From Cordylochernes scorpioides (taxonomy: Eukaryota; Arthropoda; Arachnida; Pseudoscorpiones; Chernetidae), in contig CP092869.1 of NCBI GenBank assembly GCA_030710605.1, forward strand, positions 13,399,295-13,463,294: a DNA stretch of 64,000 nt. The letters run 5' to 3'. Both the position numbers and the translations under genes were made by a program. Below are positions 54,219-64,000 of this stretch, one piece after another. The notes beneath the pieces are model-generated. The model was not told the DNA's origin. It searched no databases and worked only from the letters and a program-made list of their open reading frames with translations. Within the stretch, counting starts at the first letter, position 1; every line of letters begins with the position of its first letter.

Positions 54219-54575
54219 GCTTGTAAAGCTTGACACCTTTGATGGTGTTTGTCGGGGATGAATAGAACTCATCAATGGACGAGTCAATACAGGACAACCA
54301 TCATGATTGGGTGAAGTAGAATGCTTCTGCCTTTGTCATTTAGACTGGGAGCACTACTCAGTAACAGGCCGACTTAGCTTCAATATGAAATGGACACCTC
54401 TGACATGAGGAACAGATGCCATGTGCAGCCACTCCTAATATGGAATACAAACGCTGCTCATTCTGTATCCCTGGACCCCTTACAGGGTACTATCAGCCGG
54501 GCCAGCTGAGCCCAGGTTTTTTAGTGAGCTTGTTACTGCTCCCCCTCCTCCTTTTTCATCCGGGCTTCAATCTCC
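54219..54575 (+). repeat. LINE 3' tail family
   Basis: 'gcttgtaaagcttgacacct', 'gacatgaggaacagatgcca', ending 'ctttttcatccgggctt'. Confidence 0.7.
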
Positions 54576-54744
54576 TGGATACCACAGGTTTCTGTAGATG
54601 GGTTTCTTTACATTTAATTAACGTAGCTTTCTGGCATTTCTGCTCCTTCTAGAGGAGAACATAAATAAAGGAATAAAACTCCGCCTGATGCCAAACTATT
54701 ACAAAAATCTATGTAGCTAGCTTGAGACTACGTTGATAAAATGA

Positions 54745-55042
54745 ATGATAGTCTAAACCGTTAGTTTTCGACCGCTACGACCCGGGTTCGATTCACGCAT
54801 TGGGCACTTTTTTTTTATTTAAAAAAAAAAAATCTCCAATGGCCCCCGATTCTTGAAAAAGTTCAACACCACCAGCGAATGCAAGTGATCAAACGGGGCT
54901 TTGGTACATTTTAAAGTTCAAATTCGAACTGCTTTTTACATGCGTAGACATGTGGTGCACTTACAGTAAAAGTAGTCATCTACTTCTACCCACCATGATT
55001 ATTATGGCCTGTACCACGTGTACTAGGGATAAGCAATAAAAA
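54745..55042 (+). repeat. Composite SINE, full length, target of the LINE
   Basis: tRNA-like head with 'cccgggttcgattcacgc' (54781-54798), T/A spacer, body to GTGTACTAGGGATAAGCAAT. The last 15 bp (55028-55042) are duplicated at 57722-57736 on the far side of the LINE. Confidence 0.85.
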
Positions 55043-55043
55043 T

Positions 55044-57272
55044 ATTTATGTCTCAAATAGGAAAAGGTACACGACCTTAATAAACTTCAACAAGAAAAAA
55101 TATCTTCAGGAAAAACAAGAACTTCTTAAAAATGCCCGTGACTCCGCAAACTTTTGGAAAACTATAGCTACCTTGAAAGACAAAAGCTATATACAAGGAA
55201 ATATAACAATTTTAGAGTGGCAATGCTTTTACAACAAACTGCTCTCTGCTGAAACGACGATAGGAAGCGACCTATCTACTCTCTCACGAATTGATCCTGA
55301 ACTCTACTGTGAAATCTCCATAACAGAAATAACTAGAGAAATCTCCAGTCTGGCAAATGAAAAAGCTTGTGGCGCTGACGAAATTCCGAATGAAGCATTA
55401 AAGACCCTACCTTTCGAACACCTTGTTACTCTAAAAAATATATTCAACAGAATCATTAATTCTGGTTCATATCCCTTAATATGGTCTAAATCTATCATCC
55501 ATCCTATTTTTAAAAGCGGTGACCGGGATAATCCATCAAACTACCGCGGAATTGCCCTTATTAGTAATCTGTCAAAACTTTTCACATCAATACTAAAATC
55601 GCGATTACGCAACTGGATTGAAGGTAGATCAATTATTCCAGAAAACCAGGCCGGATTCAGAAAAGGCTACTCCTGTCAAGATCACATATTCACACTGTTG
55701 TCCTTGATACAGCTGACTCTCAGACGTAAAAGAAGAAAACTCTATGCTTTTTTTGTGGACCTAAAAAAGGCTTTTGACACTGTTCCCCACTCACTTCTGT
55801 GGTCAAAATTGGGTGAATTAGGTCTGGATTTCCGCTTTGTTAACCTTATCAGGAACTACTTCGAACAAATGACAACGACGGTGAGATGGAATGGACTATT
55901 TACTGAACCCATCAAAATCCGATCGGGAGTGTTACAAGGAGAACCCTTATCACCCTATCTATTTATACTCTTTGTAACTGATTTAATCAACATTTTTAAT
56001 GACTCTACTCTACCAGGCATATACCTCCCTAATTTTGGAACGGTCCACCTTTTGATGTATGCCGACGACATAATTCTCATAGGAGAATCAAAAATCAATC
56101 TACAAATAAAAATCAACATGTTGAAAAAATACTTCGAAACAAATCATCTAACCCTGAACGAATCAAAATCCAAGATAATGGTTTTCCGAAATGGTGGCCG
56201 CCCTGCAAAATCGGACAAATGGTTCTGGGGAGACCAACTGTTGACAGTGACATCGAAATATCTCTATCTTGGCTATCCCCTCACAACAACAATCTCGTTT
56301 AGTCAAGTGGCTTCATACTTCAAAGGCAAAGCGCTTGCAGCTACCGGCGAAGTATGGAAAATTATGGAGAAATCCAGGTTGAATTCATTTGGTTCATCAA
56401 TGAAACTATTAGACTCGATTATCCTGTCAACTCTGCTGTATTCTGCTCCAATTTGGGCAAACGAAAAGTACAAAATCTTGGACCAAATTCAGAATAACTA
56501 TCTCCGACGACTATTGAACTTGCCGAGTAACACACCAGGCTACATACTACGCATGGAAACCGGACGCTTCTCACTAGGAGTCACAGCAACCAAACTAATT
56601 CTAAAGTTCTGGTTAAGAATATTAAAAATGGAAAAATCCAGATTGCCCGCAATCTGTCTAGCCCAATTATGGGAAACGTCCACTCTGACGAATGCCTTTA
56701 TAGGTTTTACAGAAAATTTAATGAATATCCTAAACTCAACTGGATTCATGTGGTTAAAGAATTGTTCAGGCCCCAATATTCTACAGAAAGCAATACCTCA
56801 AATTATCAGAATCACTATAGAACAGTCTATCCAAACCGACCAATCAAGAATAACCAATTCGAAGCTACACACACACTACAAATATTTACATAAAACATTC
56901 GCAGCAGAGAACTATCTACTAAGTGAACTCCCACTGCCGGCTAAACGCCTCATTGCGCAATTGAGAATTCTATTTGTTTTATATCGAGAAGACCATATAA
57001 AATATCTAAGGACAGAAGACTTGTATTGCCAACTATGCAAAAATAGAACCGAAAATGAATTAGAACATTATATATTTGAATGCATGCCTCTTGACACGGA
57101 AAGAAAAATACTCTTCTCTAAGATAGGCCATACACACTTCACATTATATTCTTTATTATCCAACTTTATAGACAATAGTTCAGTAGCTCTAAATCTATAT
57201 AACTTCCATAAAAATGCTGTAAAAAAGAAAGACTTAACCGAACATTCAAACATACCAAAAATTTCTGTTTGA
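55044..57272 (+). CDS. LINE ORF2 fragment: reverse transcriptase and C-terminal zinc knuckle
   Basis: The frame is open from the insertion junction (first whole codon 55044) to TGA at 57270-57272, 742 codons, with no ATG near the start, as expected of a 5'-truncated element. Counting from codon TTG at 55173, fingers motifs are near residues 105-135 (IIHPIFKSGDRDNPSNYRGI), motif A is FVDLKKAFD (194-202), motif B is SGVLQGEPLSPY (251-262) and the catalytic YADD is at 296-299. A thumb/connector region follows, then CQLCKNRTENELEHYIFEC (about 619-637), a C-x2-C-x9-H-x4-C knuckle. The product would copy LINE RNA into DNA at a nicked target. The apurinic-type endonuclease is absent, so this copy cannot move alone, yet its frame is undamaged. 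The Jockey/CR1-like group is my best placement; the exact clade is unproven. Confidence 0.93.
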   Translation: MYVSNRKRYTTLINFNKKKYLQEKQELLKNARDSANFWKTIATLKDKSYIQGNITILEWQCFYNKLLSAETTIGSDLSTLSRIDPELYCEISITEITREISSLANEKACGADEIPNEALKTLPFEHLVTLKNIFNRIINSGSYPLIWSKSIIHPIFKSGDRDNPSNYRGIALISNLSKLFTSILKSRLRNWIEGRSIIPENQAGFRKGYSCQDHIFTLLSLIQLTLRRKRRKLYAFFVDLKKAFDTVPHSLLWSKLGELGLDFRFVNLIRNYFEQMTTTVRWNGLFTEPIKIRSGVLQGEPLSPYLFILFVTDLINIFNDSTLPGIYLPNFGTVHLLMYADDIILIGESKINLQIKINMLKKYFETNHLTLNESKSKIMVFRNGGRPAKSDKWFWGDQLLTVTSKYLYLGYPLTTTISFSQVASYFKGKALAATGEVWKIMEKSRLNSFGSSMKLLDSIILSTLLYSAPIWANEKYKILDQIQNNYLRRLLNLPSNTPGYILRMETGRFSLGVTATKLILKFWLRILKMEKSRLPAICLAQLWETSTLTNAFIGFTENLMNILNSTGFMWLKNCSGPNILQKAIPQIIRITIEQSIQTDQSRITNSKLHTHYKYLHKTFAAENYLLSELPLPAKRLIAQLRILFVLYREDHIKYLRTEDLYCQLCKNRTENELEHYIFECMPLDTERKILFSKIGHTHFTLYSLLSNFIDNSSVALNLYNFHKNAVKKKDLTEHSNIPKISV

Positions 57273-57721
57273 TGAGAAAGACAGAACCAACATCCAATTA
57301 TTTGTTTAGGCAGATACGATAAGTTAACAATGATAAAACGGTGTTTACCTTACAACCCTGAACACGAGGATTTCCTGGGAAATCTCTTAAAGATTTCTTA
57401 AAAAATACATGGCCCACCTGTGCTGTGTGAGAGCTTAAATGGTCTTGTTCCATATGTAAATACCTGTTTTCTTTCCTCTTTTCGCTCTCCACTTCTCCCA
57501 TCCATATTTCCAAAATTTTTTTTTTTTTCTCTTTTTTTGATTTTTTTTATTCTTCTTATTTTTTATTCTTTCTTATAATCTGTATATATTTACCAAATGT
57601 ATATAATCTTTCTCCATTTTTTATTTCCCACTTTCATAGGTTTCTCCGTTTTGTAACCCCAAGGAGAATCCTCTGTAAGACCTGTGTGTCTTAATAAAGG
57701 CTTTTGTGTGTGTGTGTGTGT
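57273..57721 (+). other. LINE 3' untranslated region
   Basis: Long T/C-rich run (57515-57620), then 'agaatcctctgtaagacctg', a stem-loop, AATAAAG at about 57692, and (TG)n to 57721. Confidence 0.8.
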
Positions 57722-58005
57722 GATAAGCAATAAAAAAAAAGAGGTTTTAAGTACCATGTTCTACCGACGGAGAACTAGCCGGGACAAGTAAAGTTATAAA
57801 GGTAGAAGACTTTTAGAAGGAAGATTAGCCAAGACAGAAAGGTGTGGGGGTAAGTTGACCAAGGAAGGGAGCAATGTTTGTTCACTTGCCCCACTTCCCC
57901 ATCCTTTCTGGCTGGTCGGTCCCCCTTCTGTCAACATCACCCTCTCCTTCTACACCTGTAAGGAAACACTTACTCCATGTGTATCGTACAAAGAATTTAT
58001 ATATA

Positions 58006-59150
58006 CAGTAGAACCTCCATAAGAGGACACTCGCGCTAGAGGACACCGCTCTACAAAGAGGCAGTTTCCATCACCAATACAGTAGAACCTCCATGAGAGG
58101 ACACTCACGCTAGAGGACACCGCTCTACAAAGAGGCAGTTTCCATCACCGATACAGTAGAACTTCCATCAGAGGACACTCGCGCTAGAGGACACCGCTCT
58201 ACAAAGAGGCAGTTTCCATCACCGATACAGTAGAACTTCCATCAGAGGACACTCACGCTAGAGGACACCGCTCTACAAAGAGGCAGTTTCCATCACCGAT
58301 ACAGTAGAACTTCCATCAGAGGACACTCGCGCTAGAGGACACCGCTCTACAAAGAGGCAGTTTCCATCACCAATACAGTAGAACTTCCATGAGAGGACAC
58401 TCACGCCAGAGAACACCGCTCTGTAAAGAGACAGTTTCCATCACCGATACAGTAGAACTTCCACGAGAGGACACTCGCGCTAGAGGACACCGCTCTATAA
58501 AGGACAGTTTTCATCATCAATACAGTAGAACTTCCATGAGAGGACACTCGCGCTAGAGGACACCGCTCTATAAAGAGACAGTTTTCATCACCAATACAGT
58601 AGAACTTCCACGAGAGGACACCTCTCTACAAAGAGACAGTTTCCATCACCAATACAGTAGAACTTCCATGAGAGGACACTCGCGCTAGAGAACACCGCTC
58701 TATAAAGGACAGTTTTCATCACCAATACAGTAGAACTTCCACGAGAGGACACCTCTCTACAAAGAGACAGTTTCCATCACCAATACAGTAGAACTTCCAT
58801 GAGAGGACACTCGCGCTAGAGAACACCGCTCTATAAAGGACAGTTTTCATCACCAATACAGTAGAACTTCCACGAGAGGACACCTCTCTACAAAGAGACA
58901 GTTTCCATCACCAATACAGTAGAACTTCCATGAGAGGACACTCGCGCTAGAGAACACCGCTCTATAAAGGACAGTTTTCATCACCAATACAGTAGAACTT
59001 CCACGAGAGGACACCTCTCTACAAAGAGACAGTTTCCATCACCAATACAGTAGAACTTCCATGAGAGGACACTCGCGCTAGAGAACACCGCTCTATAAAG
59101 GACAGTTTCCATCACCAATACAGTATAACCTCCATGAAAGGACACTAACA
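58006..59150. repeat. 74-bp pogo-end satellite, copy B (about 16 units)
   Basis: Same units as 15754-16935, but the higher-order pattern differs: a dimer of a short unit ('cacgagaggacacctctct') and a full unit ('gagaacaccgctctataaag') repeats four times at about 58595-59110. Confidence 0.9.
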
Positions 59151-59454
59151 GTCTAATTTTCATATTCTCTGTTTCCCCCAGACGTTTCTTCAATAATTGC
59201 CTTATCGCAATGAAGCTTGGATACGGTATAAAGTTAGGTCTGAGAGAATAACTCATTGTTTATAACAAAGGATATGCAAATCAATTTGATAGCGAGTGTT
59301 TATTTTCGCATATTCATTTGTTAGCCATACCCGGAAACCGCCAGACAATTACTCTAGCATGTGATAACGAAAGAAAAGACATAGATTGATACTTAGGTCG
59401 GCCTGAGGAATAGAACGAAATATTCGTTTTTCCAAGGCGTGCTATCATTTTTTA

Positions 59455-59585
59455 AAATAATTATCCCTAGTACACGTGGTACAGTCCAAAATAATCATGG
59501 TGGATAGTTAGCGACTGCTTTTACTGTAAGTGCACCACATGTCTACATATGTGAAAAGCAGTTCGACTTTGCACTTACAAAAATT
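59455..59585 (-). repeat. SINE body (reverse), copy B
   Basis: Equivalent of 17250-17392. Confidence 0.7.
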
Positions 59586-60366
59586 CTGGATCCAAAGTTA
59601 TTCCCAGGAATTTTGGGTTATTTGTTGTCTCAAGTAGTTTGTCGTTTAGAAATAATTTGGGCATGAATTTGCTTCTGTTTTTCCTGTCTGTAGTGAAGGT
59701 GCTAACTTTTGTTCTGTTAGGGTTGAGTAGCAACTTCAATTGTCGGCCCAATATTCTATAAGGAGCGATCTGATCTGCTCCATGGACAAGACACCACCAC
59801 TTCCAAATGTGACAGAACCTCGTTTAGTTACTTGCACTCGCTGGTGAGGTTGAACTTTTTCAAGAATCGGGGAACCATTGGAGTATATTTATATGACGTA
59901 AACCCGGGTAAGCCAACAAGTGAGTTGGAAGCAGTCGGGGTTGAGTGGCAAGGCGTGCAGAGTGGGAAGTCCGCACGGGACAGTAAGGACAAAGTTTGGG
60001 ATCAAAAGACGCTCTCCTAGTACGTCTCACGTGGCACCAGGACTAGGGGGAAGTTGAGGATTAACTGAGGAAAGCTCGGCGTCTTGCATAAAGCCGTGGA
60101 AGCAGAGAAGAGCCAAAACGGCAGCCACGAGGGCCGCCGTGAGATGACAACTGCCTAGAACTCCGCGGGCCTGTCCGAAAATATCCACTGTAACCTAACT
60201 AACTGTCAACATCTGGACGCCCCTTCTTTTGTCCCTCTCTGGATCCCCCGGGTGTCCAGTGGCAAGCTGGTGTCACTTTGAGACGACTAGAAAAGGCGTC
60301 ATACTTTATTACTTACATGTCACATTGTTTAAATTACGATATATATATTTGGAATTAGAAAAAAAA
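59586..60366. other. Copy B of the unidentified GC-richer segment
   Basis: Equivalent of 17393-18168, including the 62-codon frame at 59832-60020 with two residue changes. Confidence 0.4.
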
Positions 60367-60565
60367 GTGCCCAATGCGGGATTCGATCCTGGGTCGTAGA
60401 GGTCGAAAACCAAGGGTTTAAATCAACGGAGCTCTGGCACATTTGTAAGTGCAAAGTCGAACTGCTTTTCACATGTGTAGACATGTGGTGCACTTACAGT
60501 AAAAGCAGTCGCCTACTACTACCCACCATGATTATCATGGCCTGTACTACGTGTACTAGGGATAA
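60367..60565. repeat. SINE with inverted head, copy B
   Basis: Equivalent of 18169-18368; same head(-)/body(+) arrangement. Confidence 0.7.
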
Positions 60566-60606
60566 GAAAAAAGAAGACCACCCTTCCACTGAATCCCGGC
60601 CTGCGA

Positions 60607-60840
60607 TCATAAGAATGTGTGAGTTAAACAGATGAGGTGAAGTCGTCGGTCTGGCGCCGTTCCATATGACCCTGGGCCAGCCCACTCTTCTTTAATTGTC
60701 ATTCTCCACTCAACATTGTCTCTTTCTTGGCATTGTTGCTTTGGAGATAGAGAGGGCTTCTTCAGCTGTGATCTAATTGATTGATTGATAGACGTGGGAC
60801 ACTCAGACAGCTCTCTGAGGATTTTCCCATCCTGGAACAC
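60607..60840 (-). other. Conserved 77-codon frame, copy B
   Basis: Equivalent of 18410-18643. Unidentified. Confidence 0.3.
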
Positions 60841-61010
60841 TACCTGTTCCGAATGCTGAATGGTTACAATTATTTTATTTCTAAAGCTCTATATCCCGCA
60901 AGGGATACTTGCGCCAAACAAGGAGAAACGTTTATTTACATAAGTTATTTACATTATTCAACGCATGAAAACATTAGAGATCCAGATTTTGTAGAAAGTT
61001 TAGAATGTAT

Positions 61011-61193
61011 TTAGAAAATGAATTGAACTTTAAATATGATTTTTTTATCGGAAATCAAATCGTTAAATTCACAAACAATTAGTTCATTCTTCATTCTATA
61101 ATCTTGAAATGCTGGGCAATCGAGCAGTAGATGTCTTGAGGTTTGTTCCTCAATACCACAAAAGCAACTTGAATGGTTTGTTGGCAGTAACAT
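61011..61193 (-). pseudogene. LINE C-terminal knuckle fragment
   Basis: Minus-strand frame MLLPTNHSSCFCGIEEQTSR then HLLLDCPAFQDYRMKNELIV, ending at a stop. C-x-C..H..C knuckle; no RT upstream. Confidence 0.65.
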
Positions 61194-61254
61194 GTTAGAG
61201 TGAAGCCCTCATCTCTTTGTCTTTATCCATTTATAGGGTCAACATATGTTTTCA

Positions 61255-61805
61255 CGGAGCTCTGGCACATTTGTAAGTGCAAAGTCGAACTGCTTTTCAC
61301 ATATGTTGACATGTGGTGCACTTACAGTAAAAGCAGTCGCCAACTTCTACCCACCATGATTATCATGGCCTGTACCACGTGTACTAGGGATAAGCAAAAA
61401 AAAAAAACCTTTTAGTTCTCTACAATGTGTTTGATAGAATCCTAGTTTTGGTTTACAGCTCCAACAATTGATTGGAGTTATTGGGATGAACCCGGCAGCC
61501 GGACGTATGTAGACATGTGATGCACTTACAGTAAAAGCAGTCGCCAACTTCTACCCACCATGATTATCATGGCCTGTACCACGTGTACTAGGGATAAGCA
61601 AAAAAAAAACCTTTTAGTTCTCTACAATGTGTTTGATAGAATCCTAGTTTTGGTTTACAGCTCCAACAATTGACTGGAGTTATTGGGATGAACCCGGCAG
61701 CCGGACGTATGTAGACATGTGATGCACTTACAGTAAAAGCAGTCGCCAACTTCTACCCACCATGATTATCATGGCCTGTACAACGTGTACTAGGGATAAG
61801 CAATA
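61255..61805 (+). repeat. Three SINE bodies, two in a 202-bp tandem
   Basis: 'ggacgtatgtagacatgtg' occurs at 61501 and 61703, exactly 202 bp apart, each followed by the SINE body and 'ctctacaatgtgtttgatag'. A related body starts at 61262. Copy A has only two. Confidence 0.85.
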
Positions 61806-61954
61806 ATAAATAAATAAGCATGTGTTTTCTATATAAGTGTTGTCCTCACGGATATGTTGTGGCATGCCGTATGATTGTGTTAATTGAATCTCACCATTTA
61901 CAAGTATCTGCGAGAAACAGATAAAGTAGAACTTTATGAAAGAGCATTACAGTT

Positions 61955-62115
61955 AGAGAGAGAAACATACTTCATTGACTTCCAGTCAACATCAAAACAA
62001 AGTTACAACAAGATTACAGCTATCAGCATTATAATAAAATATTTACATGATATCAGACTCGAGGCCTTCCCCGAGGGACGTCTAGATTACATCAAGGGCT
62101 ACAAGCCGCCCTGAG
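61955..62115 (-). repeat. LINE 3' end, copy B
   Basis: Equivalent of 19524-19690. The + frame across it is incidental. Confidence 0.5.
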
Positions 62116-62129
62116 TCCGGATAGGTGCT

Positions 62130-62290
62130 TAGCATTACAGTTAGAGAATACCTCTCTTATATATACAATGGATAGTTTTCATTTCCAAAATTTCCTTTGT
62201 TTACTAATTAGAAACTCTCTGGTAAGAGGACAACTCTCCTTAAAGGACACTTAAGCTCTGTAACTAGGTGTCTTTTACAGATAAATTCTG
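62130..62290 (+). mobile_element. pogo-like MITE, decayed, copy B
   Basis: Equivalent of 19700-19858. Confidence 0.5.
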
Positions 62291-62291
62291 A

Positions 62292-62480
62292 TACACACAC
62301 ACAAAGCTTTATTAAGACCACCAGTCTTATACAGATTCACCACAGGAAGAAATAATAGATGGAGCTCCTATACTCCAGACAGTACAGCACCCAACAACAG
62401 CCTCCTGGTCCGACGCATGTCCAATGGCCACACGTTCCTTTGTGCATACGTCATGGTTAGCGAATCACTGAACAGGCTAG
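62292..62480 (-). pseudogene. LINE C-terminus and 3' end, copy B
   Basis: Equivalent of 19862-20126; (CA)n is shorter. Confidence 0.55.
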
Positions 62481-62522
62481 TGAGTTCTGATATACTTAAA
62501 ATATCTTTTAAAAATGTGTAGA

Positions 62523-62965
62523 AAAGTCAGTGGATGAGAGGTTAAAACCCTCGATTCCCGACACCCATGAACCAGGATTGAATCCCGTATTGGACACTAT
62601 GTTTTAATATGTGAATAACCTTCATATATATTATTTATTGTGAAAAAATAGTACAAATGTGATAGTGTACTGGGATATGGTGCATAAATTATGAAAAAAT
62701 GCATCTCCTTATCGTGCAACTGAAAGTTGGTATTTGGCCAATTCTGGAATAATTAAAAATCAACAAGAATAGTTGATATTTATTCCGATAGATGGCGCAA
62801 CTTTCAGTTGTACGATAAAGAGATGCCTTTTTTCATGAATTATTCAGGTGGAAGTTCTGAATTAGTGATGACTAGTTTGGTAGACGACATAGAGTCGGTG
62901 AACAAGTGGGTAACACCCTCGATTCCCGACAGTCATGAACCAGGATTGAATCCCACGTTAACATT
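62523..62965 (+). repeat. Two tRNA-derived units with a MITE between, copy B
   Basis: Units at 62523-62600 and 62885-62965; MITE at 62702-62826 with cleaner inverted ends than copy A. Confidence 0.6.
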
Positions 62966-63289
62966 TTGTTTAATATGTTATTAATCATATTATTCATTGT
63001 TGTAAATATCATAAACTAGGTTGCTCTTTTTGAGAAGCACCTAGTAAAGTTATTTTGGAATCGAAAAAACGTGTAGATGGATGGTTTTAATGCAAAGATA
63101 GCGGATAGAGTGGATAGCGTAATCTATCCATTGACCGAAGACCAAGTTCTGCAGCTCGTGTTACTTCTGAATGATATGTATGTGTATTGATGTATGTAGA
63201 AGAAAACCCTGCTGGTTTATAATATGCTTAGTATCCACTTCAGTGTTAAGTGAGCAACAGTAAATTGGTTTCTACTCATATTTTAAGTA

Positions 63290-63560
63290 CACCTATCCCC
63301 CGATTTACACGGTACTTGTTTTACACGTTTTCGCTTTTACACGGTTTTCCAAATAAGTTTTTTTTTATCGCACTATACTAAATGCTACTGTGATTGAACA
63401 TATGCGCTGTGTACACATCTCACGAGGAATCCCGAGCTTATGTGCTGACTACATATTTTAACCTGTCAATGCATTTTATTTTTATTTCTGTGTACACCTA
63501 TTCCCCGATTTACACGTTTTTCTCAGGAACGTATCTACCGTGTAAATCGGGGGATAGGTG
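63290..63560. mobile_element. 271-bp TA-target element, copy B
   Basis: Equivalent of 20857-21126: CACCTATCCCCCGATTTACA ends and TA flanks. Confidence 0.8.
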
Positions 63561-64000
63561 TATAATGTGAATGTTTGCAGTGATGTTTGATGTCTTCATT
63601 AGGTTGTGCTAACCTAAAGTTAAATTAACATAGTCAAAACTAAAGATTAAATTGTATAACTGCCAACAATCAGCAACTTAGGGAGATAGGTTTTACCACC
63701 AAAGCTTCAGCCTTAGTGAAGACATTTTCAAATCATTTCAAATTTGATTTTAAAAAGGTAGGAGACACTTGTATTCTCAGTTTTAAAAGCTTGCATAATT
63801 GCATTCAACAATTCTTCTTTACTAAATTCATATGAAATATTGTATGTATATGTGATTCTAAAGATCTTTGATCTCTTTAGAATGTGTGTTGTCTTCAAGG
63901 ATGACCTTTAAAATATTCGCCTCTACGACTTGCTAATGTCATATACAAGGAACTCATTATGTGTCGCCCCCATAAAACTTTGCCCCACAGTCTCCCGTTG
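63561..64000. other. Nothing recognised; still homologous to copy A at the edge
   Basis: Matches 21127-21567 to the last base. Confidence 0.5.

Larger units (their letters stand above)
55043..57721 (+). mobile_element. Non-LTR retrotransposon (LINE), 5'-truncated, young insertion
   Basis: 2.68 kb, flanked by a perfect 15-bp target-site duplication GATAAGCAATAAAAA (55028-55042 and 57722-57736). It carries a reverse transcriptase ORF, a pyrimidine-rich 3' untranslated region and the end GTGTCTTAATAAAGGCTTTT followed by (TG)n. Copy A has the empty site at 15470-15487. The endonuclease and any ORF1 are missing. Confidence 0.93.
50424..64000 (+). repeat. Right part of large duplicated block (copy B-right)
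   Basis: Collinear with 12556-21567. Additional material relative to copy A: 203 bp at 51934-52136, about 1.6 kb at 53273-54904, the LINE at 55043-57721, and a third SINE body near 61500-61700. The homology still holds at the window edge. Confidence 0.9.

Overview
This is an AT-rich window of an animal nuclear genome. It contains no convincing protein-coding host gene. Almost everything recognisable is a transposable element, a transposon-derived tandem array, or a small RNA gene or its relic. The evidence for an animal is tRNA-Gly(GCC) genes, U6 snRNA-like sequence of metazoan type, LINEs with C-terminal CCHC knuckles, mariner, pogo, Tc1 and hAT-like non-autonomous elements, and tRNA-derived SINEs. 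The style of the LINE C-termini suggests an arthropod, possibly a chelicerate. That placement is a low-confidence inference.

Layout. 1-5.3 kb: a 33-bp minisatellite, a SINE, MITEs, a LINE tail and a foldback element. 5.4-9.4 kb: pogo-like MITEs, LINE tails and a tRNA-Gly, ending at a 100-N gap (9414-9513). 9.8-21.6 kb: a second copy of the 5.4-9.4 kb block that runs on, without a gap, into what is found after the second gap. It holds a second tRNA-Gly, a Tc1-like element with an amplified end, and a pogo-end satellite. 21.6-38.2 kb: mariner-end elements and palindromes, a possible hammerhead-like core, a 38-bp minisatellite, an element nested in a foldback, hAT-like MITEs and a damaged U6 copy. 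38.2-41.6 kb: a dead mariner transposase fragment fused to a 113-bp, 28-copy satellite made from the same gene. 41.9-46.6 kb: LINE tails, a 55-bp minisatellite, a foldback and a piggyBac-like MITE. 46.6-50.3 kb: a 150-bp array, a U6-like sequence whose 5' half is repeated 15 times in tandem, and a tandemly repeated LINE tail, then a second 100-N gap (50324-50423). 50.4-64 kb: the counterpart of 12.6-21.6 kb, with about 1.6 kb of extra sequence and a young 2.68-kb LINE (55043-57721) that carries the only long intact ORF.

Two themes stand out. First, several tandem arrays are segments of functional sequence amplified in place: the U6 5' half, a mariner transposase segment, a pogo-like end, a Tc1-like end and a LINE 3' tail. 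In most cases the unamplified remainder of the parent still lies next to the array. Second, the left flank of gap 1 and the right flank of gap 2 abut exactly at one point of the copy at 9.8-21.6 kb. The 40.8-kb contig between the gaps may therefore be an allelic contig (haplotig) or a misplaced contig put into a split contig. If so, the large 'duplication' is a comparison of two alleles. Percent identities were not computed; homologies were judged by eye.
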